This document shows positions 46,875 through 57,250 of a DNA stretch of 64,000 nt, piece by piece. Made by a program: the position numbers and the translations under genes. Origin of the DNA: Gnetum montanum (taxonomy: Eukaryota; Streptophyta; Gnetopsida; Gnetales; Gnetaceae); NCBI GenBank assembly GCA_015680685.1, contig MNCI01004871.1:341204-405203 (forward strand), in the 5' to 3' direction. Below the pieces are notes generated by a model. That model saw only the letters and a program-made list of their open reading frames with translations, did no database searches and was not told the DNA's origin. The first letter of the stretch is position 1. Each line of letters begins with the position of its first letter.

Positions 46875-48890
46875 CTACAATCACACAGGGCCAATCGTTA
46901 GTAAGGTTGTTACCAAAGTTAGGTTATACCTTACTGCTTACCTTAATAGATTTACTTTATTTTTGTGTGATGTTAATTATTGGAAGAACATGTCCCCAAA
47001 AGATTATAATGTTGAGTCCTCTTTACTTAGGTGGTTTCTAAATTTAATTTTCTGGTATAGCTAAGGGGATGAAATTGTTTTTGACACATTCTATTCTTAA
47101 TTTTACAACTAATTACCCTTAAAGATGTCCTTTGGGTGATGATGAATTTCAAAAAATTTATGCGCTATTCGGCATGTGTCCCTCCTCCACGACTAAGCTG
47201 AACACTCCAGGTTCAAGTAGGTTTAGACGGAATGAAAATCGGAGTACCAGCGAGCAAGATATAGGTATAAAAGCAAGGGTTGCACAATCGCAAGTCATAG
47301 AGAAAAATTTGAAAAACTCCCCTGCGTGAATAGTGGAAATGATAGTAAGTGTTGCGGGGGGGTCACGTATATATATTTTCATCAAAGTTAGGGTACTTAG
47401 AGAATGTATCAAATTTTTAATATTTTTTTGAAATTAAATGATGTAAACTAAGAACATCTAGACAATTGTTAAAGGGTTCCAGGGTAATTCAACTAGTTCT
47501 GAAGGCATGAAAATTATGATGATGTGGAATTTATCAATAAGGACCTCGGATGGTAGAGAAAAAGGCTATGCGATGGTTCATAGGAATGTTGAATCGGAGG
47601 GATAGTAACAAGGGAAAGAAAATTTTTGGCAATATGCTAAGGGTAATAAATGGTGTGTGGAAGATGGGTCATGAGTGCAAATTACAAAAATTATGCAAGT
47701 GGGTCCTCCCCAAAGCAGGTTCCAACCTTTAATGCCCTTGTGTAACCACACTTAAAAGTGTCCATGGGTACTCGAAGGGTTAAATGTAATTCGCACTGGT
47801 TCCACAAAACACACACATGTAAATATCACTGGGATGAGGTAAGAATTCTATGCTATACGAGACACGAGCAACAATTACATGGACAACAAGATGAGACGGG
47901 GTATAGAAGGGATTGTAGAGATTGGGACATGAGGTAACTGACATAGGGCACAATGAATCCTTCATGTAAAGCATGATTAATGTGTCATTAACCCATCGTT
48001 CCAAGATTAGGATCAAGTCCATTCCTCTAATCAGTGACACCACATTGTTTCATCCCATGATGAGCAACTATGAGAGTACTAGAACAACAAGGCATACGAT
48101 CACTTGGCATTTTGTTCAAGGGAGGAGTGATTTTTGTTTTGTGGAACTTCTTTTGTTTGTTTTTTTTTGTTTTTTTCTCTTTTTTTTTCAGTTGCTAAAT
48201 CCAGAGAAGCTGCCAACCTTCAGGCATGGGTGCATGTCTTTCCAGTGGGACCCCCTAGAACAACATTGGATTTTTGAGTGCCTTTTGATTACTCTTACTT
48301 CCATTTTGTGTTAGCTCTACAAGGATCTTTGTACAACCATATTGCATGATAACTCTCACAAATGTTACCAAAGAGAATCCACAAGTCCCCTTGATGTCAC
48401 ACCCTAATCATTCCCTCTTGGTCCATTCTTCTTCATTCTGGGTACAATGAACATGAAATTAATTTTAAGTTTTAAGAATGTCAATAATATCACTATACCC
48501 TCGATCAGAACCTCTTATTTGTAGAATAGATGAGTGGGTGTAATGGGCTCACTATCCATATAATTGATCGTTCGAGACTCGATAACATAGAACACACGTC
48601 GACCAACGATCCACATGAATGTTTTATTCGTAGATGAGATAGCTTACAAAAGTGTAAAAAGATAAAAAGAAAAAATGATTAAACAAGAAATTTAAAGCTA
48701 AAGAACTAGAAAAAAAAAGTTGTAAAATTAAAGAAAATAAAAAGTGGTTATTAACCCTACTTTTTACTAGAATGGGGGGTATCCCCCATAACTAAACAAT
48801 TGAGGATGGCAAGGACTAATAAATGGGAGATGAGGATCCTTGCATGCTAGAAATATTAGAACTTGGTCATACTTACCCCATTGGGGCTCA
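46875..48890 (-). other. Element 2 spacer
   Basis: Homologous to the spacers of elements 0 and 1: CTCCACGACTAAGCTGAACA at 47187, GTCACGTATATATA near 47356, GTCCTCCCCAAAGCAGG at 47702, CATGTCTTTCCAGTGGGACC near 48233, and an A-rich tract at 48650-48745. The short ORFs found here are not conserved between copies and are left out. Confidence 0.6.
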
Positions 48891-48899
48891 CACACTTGA

Positions 48900-50760
48900 T
48901 TATAGTGAGCATAGTGGGAAATTTATAAGATGTGGTTCTTGGGTAAAGAGTTGACCCACTATGATGTTTGTGACTGTAAGATGGTATGCAAGGATCGGGA
49001 TGTTGCCCTCCATGCCTGTGTTCATTGGGCCGTATGGTGGTTGGAGTGTTAATTGATCACCCTGATGAAGTAACATGAGGCATTGGGTTCGAAGATAAGG
49101 GTGCACCATAGGGTTGGACTTGTGTGGGGTTGGGGGATGCAATGGCCTTGGAATTGTGTTGTTCCTTCCTAGGGTCATTTCTAAAGAAGGGATGCCTTCG
49201 ATGTTACTGAGGTCTCTCACTGATGTTGGCAATAGTAGCACAAGTAACATTCGACGGTTGTTGCCATGATGCAGACACCTTAGGAACATTTGGTGGTGAT
49301 GTAGAAGGAGGGAAAAAATGAGAATGTTGAAAATTAGGAGAAGTGTAAGGTGCACAAGGCAGTGGTTGTGTTGAGGGCATGGGTTGATAGTATTGAGGAG
49401 AATGGTAATGTGGTGAGATAGAGTATGCTGACCCAGTTGAGGAAATAGGATGTTGAACTAAGTAAGCATTTATATTCGAATGATGTGAAGGGTGTCTCCA
49501 GTGTAGGGGTGGCTTCCCCCATGACTGGGATTGTTGCCACTATGATCGAACACAGTATCTCTGTATGAACTTTGGATGTAACGTGTTTCCCCAATGCTCA
49601 TATAAATGTAACAAGATTGGGCATTGGCCCTTGGGATGATCATATAGGAAAATGTTGCATTCATACGTGTGATTGGTAGTTGAGTTCTTATTTTCCTTAT
49701 CCCTTCTTTCTGATTGTCTACTAATACTTTGTCCTGCTTCTCAAGTTGTCAAAACTCTATCTCCAATGAGATTGATATATTCTCCACACTTTTTATGTGT
49801 CCATTCCAACATTTTATTAATCTTTGCCTCAACTTCCTCTAATGACTGTGGTGTTGGCAAAGATGATTTTTCCTTCTTGAGATCGGTTGATTTCTCCTTT
49901 TTATGGTCATGGACCTTTGTTAAGTTGAGATTTTGGTCCCGTTGATGTTTTTCAACACTCTCCCATCTAGCCATTTCTCCTTCCTCTTTTGCTACCCACT
50001 TAATAAGCTCTTGGAATTGATGGGTTCATAGTTCGTATAGTTGACCTTGGGCATATATCCATAGGGTTTCTCTTGTTGCATCATGAAGCCCATCAATGAT
50101 ATGGTACATTAGCCTTTCCTTGGAGAACTCATGGCCTGGACAGTTGTTTAACAGTGCATAATATCTTTCTAAGGCCATGTCCAAGGGTTCATGTTGTGCT
50201 TGTTTCCACTCTTGGATTTGTTTACTCAAGGCTAACACTCTTGTGTAGGTTTGATATCTTTCATTAAAGAGTTATACCATTGTTGGCGAACGTCGTATTG
50301 AATTTGATTTTAATGATCTATACCATACTTTTGCTTGGCCAACGAGTATCATACGAAAGAGCTTGAGTTTTTACCAACCATTATCAATGTTGTTCCATGC
50401 ACAGGCATCATAGAAGGCTTGTAAATGTTGATGCGAATCTAAGTCATAGCCTCCTAAAAAATTGGAAAAGTTGTTTAAATCGAGCCTGGGTAGACGGCTC
50501 TCTTTACGATGCCTACGGGAGATTCGAACAGCCCCTTCTATTTGCGTTAAGCTTGTAGTGGCCAGTGGGGGTTCATCTTCATCAAGTAAGTTATGCTTTT
50601 ATGCATTGGGACGATGTTGCCTTCATTTATGTTTATAAGAAACCCCCACTTCAGGTTGCGTACTCCAATCTTCATTGTCATATAGTTCATTGGTTCTCCA
50701 ATGAACTTCCTCACTAGGTGTGGCATTATCATAATCTTGTAGGAGAGGCATGGTTGTGAG
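48900..50760 (-). pseudogene. gag of element 2 (broken)
   Basis: Blocks: SRLPRLDLNN-like start near 50500, LSKQIQEWKQAQHEPLDMAL and YYALLNNCPGHEFSKERLM (50238-50120), and HIIDGLHDATRETLWIYAQG (50100-50040). Further pieces lie at 49974-49741 and in the cysteine region near 49660-49600 (CNIFLYDHPKGQCPIL in one frame). The proline/histidine-rich tail continues to about 48900. Frames shift several times. Homologous to the gag of elements 0, 1 and 3. Confidence 0.75.
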
Positions 50761-50872
50761 ATTGTGTGTGAATTCGTATGTGAATTTTTGTAATTATTTC
50801 TTTCTAAAAGATATATCGTTAATTCCTATACAGCGACCTTGTATGATATAACTAATCTAGATAACTAGCACC

Positions 50873-50892
50873 GTCCCCGACAACGGTGCTAA
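50873..50892 (-). other. Primer binding site, tRNA-Asp type (element 2)
   Basis: The minus strand reads TTAGCACCGTTGTCGGGGAC next to the LTR. Against TGGCGCCGTTGCCGGGGA it differs by three transitions. It is followed by GGTGCTAG, so an inverted repeat with the primer site itself is formed. Confidence 0.75.
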
Positions 50893-51748
50893 TGATGAGT
50901 GGCGAGGTACCCCTACACTGAACCATACGAATACAAGCGTTACACGTGTGATCTGGTCGAACTCTGCAGACGAACTAGTTGTGGCATCTAGATAGTCAGC
51001 CTTAGGTCGCAGTTCACTGTCTTCCCATCTGGACTAGTATTAACCTTGTCACGTATGGTTTAGTCTAGAGTGAGGTGTATGATGTGTTTCTACGTTAATG
51101 CTAGTCTTGAAGGCAAGGAAGATAATATTAACTAAGTGCGATGAGCATCCATTCCTCAATCATTTGTACACATCTTGCACTTCGTGCATGACTACCACTG
51201 GGATTACCAAGCATAGATCCTAGGTACACTACTGGGTTACCAAGTAGTCACACTTAAATGCTCGTAATCAAGTCATACTCATTCCGTGTTTAACAAGAGT
51301 TTAGGGTGAGAAGATATTAACTAAGAAAGCAGTAAATAACAATTAATTAAATGATTAAGCTAAGTGAATGCTACAATGATGAAGTAATCTCAATCTTTAT
51401 TGCCAGCCATGTGTGTGTCTAAGTACGTCACACTCGAATAAGGATGCCGTACAATTACAATCACCACACTGCAGGCATACACTGGGAGAAAAGGGTTGAG
51501 AAGAATCTAAACTTAAAAACTTGCAATAAAATATAAAGACTAATGCCTAGAACAAGGAAAGCTACCTCTTATTTATAGAAATTGAGACAGACTGCAATAT
51601 TATGTACATGATATCGCGGGTCGCGGCTGATGCGATATCGCGGCTACGATATCGGGGGTCCGATAACTAGGCCTGATAGACCATATCTTGTATCAGGGCT
51701 CCAATAATAGGGCTTCGATAACTAGGCTTGATAGACCATGACTCATCA
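50893..51748 (-). repeat. 5' LTR of element 2
   Basis: From TGATGAGTGGCGAGGTACCC to ATGACTCATCA, 856 bp. It lacks about 40 bp near 51135 that the other LTR has, and has an additional GCGATATCGCGGC box near 51630, so the two LTRs have diverged by indels and point changes since insertion. Confidence 0.92.
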
Positions 51749-51753
51749 CCTTA

Positions 51754-52640
51754 GTCATTGAAGAATTTTTTGAAATTGATTTCATCAAAACCTTTCTTAA
51801 AGATACATTTTGTTGGATAACAGTAAAAGAAAGGGATGAGTTAAACTGTTGAAAAGTTAGTATAAAAAACCATCCTAGGATTTTTAGCATTTATAGAAAA
51901 AACCTTAGTAGGATCTATAACATTTGTAGAAAAAACCTTAGTGGCATTTACAATAGCTTGTTGCTGATGTGCTTGCATTGCCTTTTTTGCAACATAAAAG
52001 AACATGAGTCAAACATGTGACCCTCTTAATGACAATAGTAATATGACTTTGGAAGATTGTAATAAACAACCTTTTGTGCATAATCAATTCCACTAGCATG
52101 TAGAAGAATTTCTTACTTAAGTGAATCAAGATTTACTTCATTCATATATCAAATTCTATAAAAACCACTATTTGTAGTGAGGGTTTTAGAATGCTTAATT
52201 GGCCCAATACAAGAGATAATATCCCTTTCAACTTTTTAAAAAATTAATAAAAGATTTGACAATTTAACAAAATAAGGAACCTTTTGAAATTCAATAGATG
52301 CTAGATTAAAAGAGGGAGTCCACTTTCAAATAATCAATAAAGCATGACAATGATTGGAAATTTTGATATCACGCATCTTAGAAACCATCATTGAATCAAC
52401 AAATTCTACCAACAAAAATGTATTTGACAAATAACAAGCATGAACAACATCCAAACCTTGATTTTTTCAAACCAGATTTAAATGATTTAAAAAACTTGAG
52501 AAATAAGGTAAATAACCTAGAATTTTCACAAAAACATACTTTCCCTAAGAAATAGATTCATATAAATCATCAAGAAAATCATAGAAAGGCAAAGAATCGA
52601 TGGTTCCACTTGAAGGATCATCTACTGAATCTAGTAGCAA
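51754..52640 (-). pseudogene. LINE ORF1 with zinc knuckle (right of element 2)
   Basis: The minus strand reads KYVFVKILGYLPYFSSFL near 52550, VDSMMVSKMRDIKISNHCH and WKWTPSFNLASIEFQKVPYF near 52400-52260. Then YYNLPKSYYYCH.EGHMFDSC near 52060-51990. This matches the layout of plant LINE ORF1 proteins (DUF4283 followed by a YENLP..C..C...GH....CP knuckle), which bind element RNA. Stops occur, including one in the knuckle. Element 2 cut it at the CCTTA site. Confidence 0.6.
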
Positions 52641-53135
52641 TGTAGGTAATATTAATGCTAGACCCCTTGCTGCCTAAGATCAATGTTAAAACCCTCATTA
52701 CTAAAAAAAAGAATTTTATGATTGATGAGGTGAAATATGGATTTAAAAATTAGGTCATGCAATTTCCCATCAACAATAATGAAAGGAGTAAAAAATAATC
52801 TTTATGAATAAAAATAGATCTATAATGGAGGAACTATTAAGATATGAAGTAATGAAATGCAAGGAAGCGATGGTTCTGCTTGAAGAATTACCTATTGAAT
52901 TTGGCAACATTGCATGTAATATCAATGCTAGACCCCTTGCTACTTGAGACCAATGTTGAAACCCTCATCACTTGAAAAAGGAATTTTATTATTAATGAGG
53001 TGGCATGTGCACTTACAAATTAGGTCATACGAGTTGTTGTCAATAATAATGAAAAGAGTAAAAAAATAATCTTTATGAATATAAATAGACCTATAATGGA
53101 AACACTATTATGATATGAAGTAAATGAATTTAACT
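52589..53135. repeat. Tandem duplication of about 270 bp
   Basis: GCAAAGAATCGATGGTTCCA (52589) and GCAAGGAAGCGATGGTTCTG (52859) begin two diverged copies that both contain GCTAGACCCCTTGCT and AATAATCTTTATGAAT. A partial third copy lies at 41130-41270. The first copy overlaps the start of the LINE ORF1 remnant. Confidence 0.85.
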
Positions 53136-53151
53136 TGTCATATTATGCTAT

Positions 53152-53287
53152 GTGGTGTTAGCCTAGTAGTACAGGTCTTGGCTTGGTAACCTAGGTTACA
53201 AGTTCAATTCTACTAGATAGCACTAAGTTATAAACTTCTATAAATCTTAGGGTGTAACTATGTTTCAATTATTTTGGGTTCCAACAC
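53152..53287 (+). mobile_element. tRNA-derived SINE-like copy
   Basis: A box TGGTGTTAGCCTAGTAGTAC, B box AAGTTCAATTCTACTAG, body TATAAATCTTAGGGTGTAAC, and 3' end TTTTGGGTTCCAACACC. It sits inside repeat block copy 2 and interrupts its match to copy 1, so it is a younger insertion there. Confidence 0.65.
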
Positions 53288-53544
53288 CTTCCTCTCATAC
53301 CATGCTATGATAATCTAGTTGGATAGCTTTCACTGCCATGCATTGAAAGATACTAGCCTCAAAACTGACACCTTACAATAGCTTGGGGATGTTATTTCAA
53401 GTATTTACTAAATAGTATTTTATCCTTAAAAAACAAAGAATCTTGATTGAGAAACTCTAAGTTATTTTGGACTAGAGGCCAACTACTAGTTTTCTAAAGT
53501 TTGTCATGGAAAATAAATAATCATGATCATAGATTCAATTCTAG

Positions 53545-53630
53545 CATATAACTTAGCATTGCCCATCAAAATTGAACCCATAACTTAAAGCTTTCAAATT
53601 AAGCACCTAACCACTAGGTTAACAAATCAT
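53545..53630 (-). mobile_element. tRNA-derived SINE-like copy (head only)
   Basis: The minus strand has TTGTTAACCTAGTGGTTAGG as A box and GGGTTCAATTTTGATGGG as B box. It is equivalent to the copy at 41545-41640, so it predates the duplication of the block. Confidence 0.5.
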
Positions 53631-54990
53631 TACGAGTTATTACTAAACGATATGTATTGCTTTTTGATAGCTATTCCTATAAAAGATTAACTTATTATTA
53701 TATGTTTCTCTTTAATAACTTGTCTTATAAAAGATAAAAGTTTGGTCATTTATACAATGAGAGGGGTGAACTTCCAAATCAACAATTATAGCAACAGTAT
53801 CATCATGAAGGGTAGAAGATCCTCTAGCATAACAAATAAACATCTAGAATAATAAAAAATTAATAAGCATTCCTATAGGGCATCAAAACAAAAAAACAAA
53901 AAATAGTCATGCGCAACATCATAAAGTTTATTTAAAACATAGGGTATGCATATTTAGAAAAGTAGAAGAACACATAGTTTATGGGCACCACATTGGTTCA
54001 TCTTGCAAGGAGTCATGGGTGTAAAACATTGTCATATGCATTTATGGATGTTTTTCCACTAGTGAAAGTTGGCAAATGCTTTTGAGATGCATTTATAGGG
54101 AGAGTTTAGATACTTCGCATGAAAAGTGTGAGTCCATAATGAAATCTCATGCAAGTAGCTTTGAATGATGGGTCATTTTGTAATCATTGCCCAACACTAA
54201 TGCTATAGGATCCTAGTCCACATGTGCACAAACTGACCAACAACCTTTGTAAACAAACATTCCTTAAAAAGGTGTGTCAAAGTTTCAATCTCCTTATAAA
54301 AGATAAACTTATTATTAATTTCTTAGATTATGGTAGGAACAAATGGTGTTAATATTGAACTTTGAACCTAATACCTTCACATATAATGTTATGCAAGCTT
54401 TTCTTCATAAAAAATGTTATGCAAGCAAGGGTGTCGAATTCAAAATAATTTAAATATAGGTACATCCTAAGACATATGACCAACATGATACATTGGGAAT
54501 GTAGAGGGGAAGGGGATGCAATGGTAGGTGTTGAAACTTGAACTAATTTAACTATAGGTACACCTCAAGACATATAGTTAACATCATACATCAAAATAAT
54601 TACACAAATATAACAATGCCTCAAGTATAGAAACTTTTGCTTTAACAAGACAATGAAATAACAACTTGAGCCATTTATTACTGATGACATGAGCTATTAG
54701 AAGAATAATAAAGGAATATAATGATGCCTTAAGTATGACTTGAACTACAACCTCTTCTTGCCTAATATGACAAGGAGCTAATCACTTGAGCTACCTATGA
54801 GTAGCAAATCAAAATTAAATGACAATGGACATTTAGTCAACATGAACTTTCAAGATACTTTTGTTATCTTGTTATGTTAGCTTACTCATCTTAATCTAGG
54901 ATTTGCAAATCACAACCTACATGCTTTAACCAATTAAGCAATGTCTCATTAATAACTGACTAAGATGTTTTATAATTACAATATAAGATT

Positions 54991-55315
54991 TTTTCCTTAA
55001 AAATAATGTCCAACTTTTCCTTTTAAAAATATGTACTCAAGTCATTTTATGTGTTATTTGTAGGAGCTTGTGAAGAAGTTGAGGTGATTGATGAAGTTAT
55101 TTGAAGTTTTGTAATAAAGAAAACAAGCATTGAAGTAAATTATTTGCCTTAGTATAAGGTATAATTTGTAATCACTAATATATTTGGTTTAATGAAAGTT
55201 ACAAGTGAAGATTTGCGTAAAAACATTTAATATAATATAAAAAATTGTGAATATAATACACATTCCAATAATTTTTTAAAGTGTAAAATTAAATATTCTA
55301 TTTCTTTATAGAAAT
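54991..55315. other. AT-rich stretch, nothing recognised
   Basis: About 325 bp of very AT-rich DNA. No ORF, repeat or element motif was seen. Confidence 0.5.
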
Positions 55316-55985
55316 ATTTTTAAAAAAGCAACCGTTATTGTGAGAGATGTCCCAAGTGGTGGTTCTCTTGGGCTCTCCCATGGTTCGGGGGTCATGGAAC
55401 ACTCTGAGGCACACTCGGGCAGCTCTCAAGTGTTACAAAACCCACCTCGGCTTGGTGGTACCAAGCTAGCAATAGGACACTCTCCTGTTCACTCTCTTCT
55501 AAGTCCTCTTCATTCTCCTCTTCTCCATAGAGAACTACATGGCCCTGATTCTACGGCGTTCGTAGATATGTAGGCAACCAAGTTTTGGTGCGGTGCCGGG
55601 CCACACCTTGTACCAGATCGTGAGGGGTTTGGGGGTGAGGCATCTTCCCTTGTAGGTGCATCGTCTTCCCTCTCACCGGTGTTGTCTACAAGGTTGTGTG
55701 TGTGTGCTTGTTTGTATGGTTCTCATTTTGGAGTTGATTTCCCTCCATGAGGTGTGTGGTCGTGTGCGTTCCGAAGCTATGCTTTTTCCCTAGGTCTTCC
55801 GGTGTTGTCTACAACGTTGTGTGTGTGTGCTTGTTTGTATGGTTCTCATTTTGGAGTTGATTTCCCTCCATGAGGTGCATGGTCGTGTGCGTTCAGAAGC
55901 TATGCTTTTTTCCCAGGTCTTCCGCCCCAGATCGATTCGATCTTCGTGAATTCCTCGGGTGGGTGCCGAGCAACGTCGGGTAACG
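55316..55985. other. GC-richer patch with a 77-codon ORF and a 123-bp tandem duplication
   Basis: Base composition rises sharply over this patch. ORF 55340-55573 (+), reading MRDVPSGGSLGLSHGSG and rich in S, H, P and L, has no recognisable domain and may be chance. At 55676-55798 and 55799-55922 a 123-bp unit starting CCGGTGTTGTCTACAA is repeated with about six differences, and each copy holds a GTGTGTGTGTG run. It could be the 5' end of an unrecognised retroelement. Confidence 0.5.
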
Positions 55986-55999
55986 TTTGTTACAGTTAT

Positions 56000-56681
56000 G
56001 CTTCTACAGGGAAAAATTCTAAAATAAAATAAACTATTCATAGTAGAAAACCCGTTGGAATTGATTTAAAAGCGAAAACAGTAAACATTTATTTATATGT
56101 TAGGCATGGTTTCTATGGTAAACATTTTCACATTTTCGATAAAAACAACGATGGGTTACGTTAATTCTTTTCTCCGATCACTGTTCCTTTCTTGCGTCTG
56201 TATTGCGGTAATCCGTGCAATGACTTTTATGCCGAGTTGGTGTAGCAAGATTTTGCGTGATCTCTTGTACGTTCTGCTTTTCATTCCGAGAACTCGAACG
56301 AAAAGACACTGTTCGCTCATGCAGACCAACACATACAAGGTTCTTCGAATCTTGTTTCACTGCCTGGTTTTGGCCTCTGCTCTTCAATGTTACAGCAGCG
56401 GTGTAAAATACAGATTCAGATCTTTTCTTACCATATCCATGGAGTACGGCCAGATCGTTGCACTGCTTTGATCATTCGGATTCAAAGATCATGGAGCTAA
56501 AGCTCGAGTCCAAAGTGGCATTATGGAACTTTCTTCCGTAAGCTTTATTTTACCATTTTTAAAATTATGTTAAAACTTACATGGATTTTCTTTCTTCTAT
56601 GATTTTGTGATTTCTTTCTTATATTTCAGCTTTAATTGTATGTCGTATTTCATGTAACCTTGAAAATTTCTTTGATTATAG
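56000..56681. other. Flank upstream of the CTR9 pseudogene
   Basis: Contains a 124-codon plus-strand ORF (56097-56471) without a known domain. A possible further eroded CTR9 exon lies at about 56480-56538: GAKARVQSGIMELSS precedes GTAAGC and recalls the AKAR...IEL part of CTR9. That exon is uncertain. Confidence 0.35.
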
Positions 56682-57250
56682 GGATCACCGAATCTGCCGC
56701 TGTTAAAATAATCTTTAGAAGACAGCTGTCTGATAAAACTTGATGAAAGCTTCCTTGATGCATTATCTATGCTTGGAAATCTGAAAAGAACGGCAAGAGA
56801 CTTGGTTAAAGGAAAAGAGACATTCAAAGTTGTGCATGAAGCAACTAGTGGGAAAGATTATTTTGCCGCTCTCTCTCTTGTGAGAAGATAGGTAATTTTT
56901 CTTGCGTATTTATATGGATCATTTTTTCGTCTGCCTCAGGTTCTTTCTAGACTTGCATTTAGCTTTTTCTTTTAAACCAGGGTAATTGGAACCTATCTCT
57001 TGGAGTTCGACGTGAAGTCTCCAGCTAAAGATGCTCAATATCTTGATAAGTGCAAAGAAATGCATTACAATGTATGTTTATCTCTATCTTTTGTTAATTT
57101 TTTGAACCAAACATTTATATTTAGTTTTGCAATTATATCTGGCTTTGTAATAATCCATCTTTTGTCTCATATTGAGAAACTTTTAGAGAAGGATATAATT
57201 GGAAGAAATCAGAAAACTTAACTTGCTCATATAAAGTGTAATATGCTCAT

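Larger units (their letters stand above)
45100..51748 (-). mobile_element. Element 2: pol-less Tat/Athila-like LTR retrotransposon with target duplication
   Basis: LTRs at 45100-45959 and 50893-51748 bound a 4.9-kb interior. The minus-strand order is tRNA-Asp primer site, gag (50760-48900), A-rich spacer (48750-46880), shortened ORF3 (46874-46142), and a GTGGGGGTA polypurine tract. CCTTA occurs directly outside both ends (45095-45099 and 51749-51753), the 5-bp duplication expected for integrase-mediated insertion. Protease, RT and integrase are missing, so an autonomous relative must have supplied them. The copy interrupts a LINE ORF1. Confidence 0.93.
52960..54990. repeat. Repeat block, copy 2 (partner at 41100-42450)
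   Basis: Same landmark order as copy 1: AATAATCTTTATGAAT (53066), CATGCTATGATAATC (53302), CCATGCATTGAAAGATACTA (53335), AACTTGTCTTATAAAAGAT (53717), TGGTGTTAATATTGAACTTT (54344), GGTAGGTGTTGAAAC (54521) and TAAGATGTTTTATAATTACA (54961). Relative to copy 1 it has about 545 extra bases (53745-54290) between two CTTATAAAAGATAAA stretches. Confidence 0.75.

Noticed and set aside
56097-56471. 124-codon plus-strand ORF with hydrophobic stretches
   Set aside because: No family match recognised, overlapping ORFs exist on the other strand, and it lies in noncoding flank of a pseudogene. Not called as a gene.
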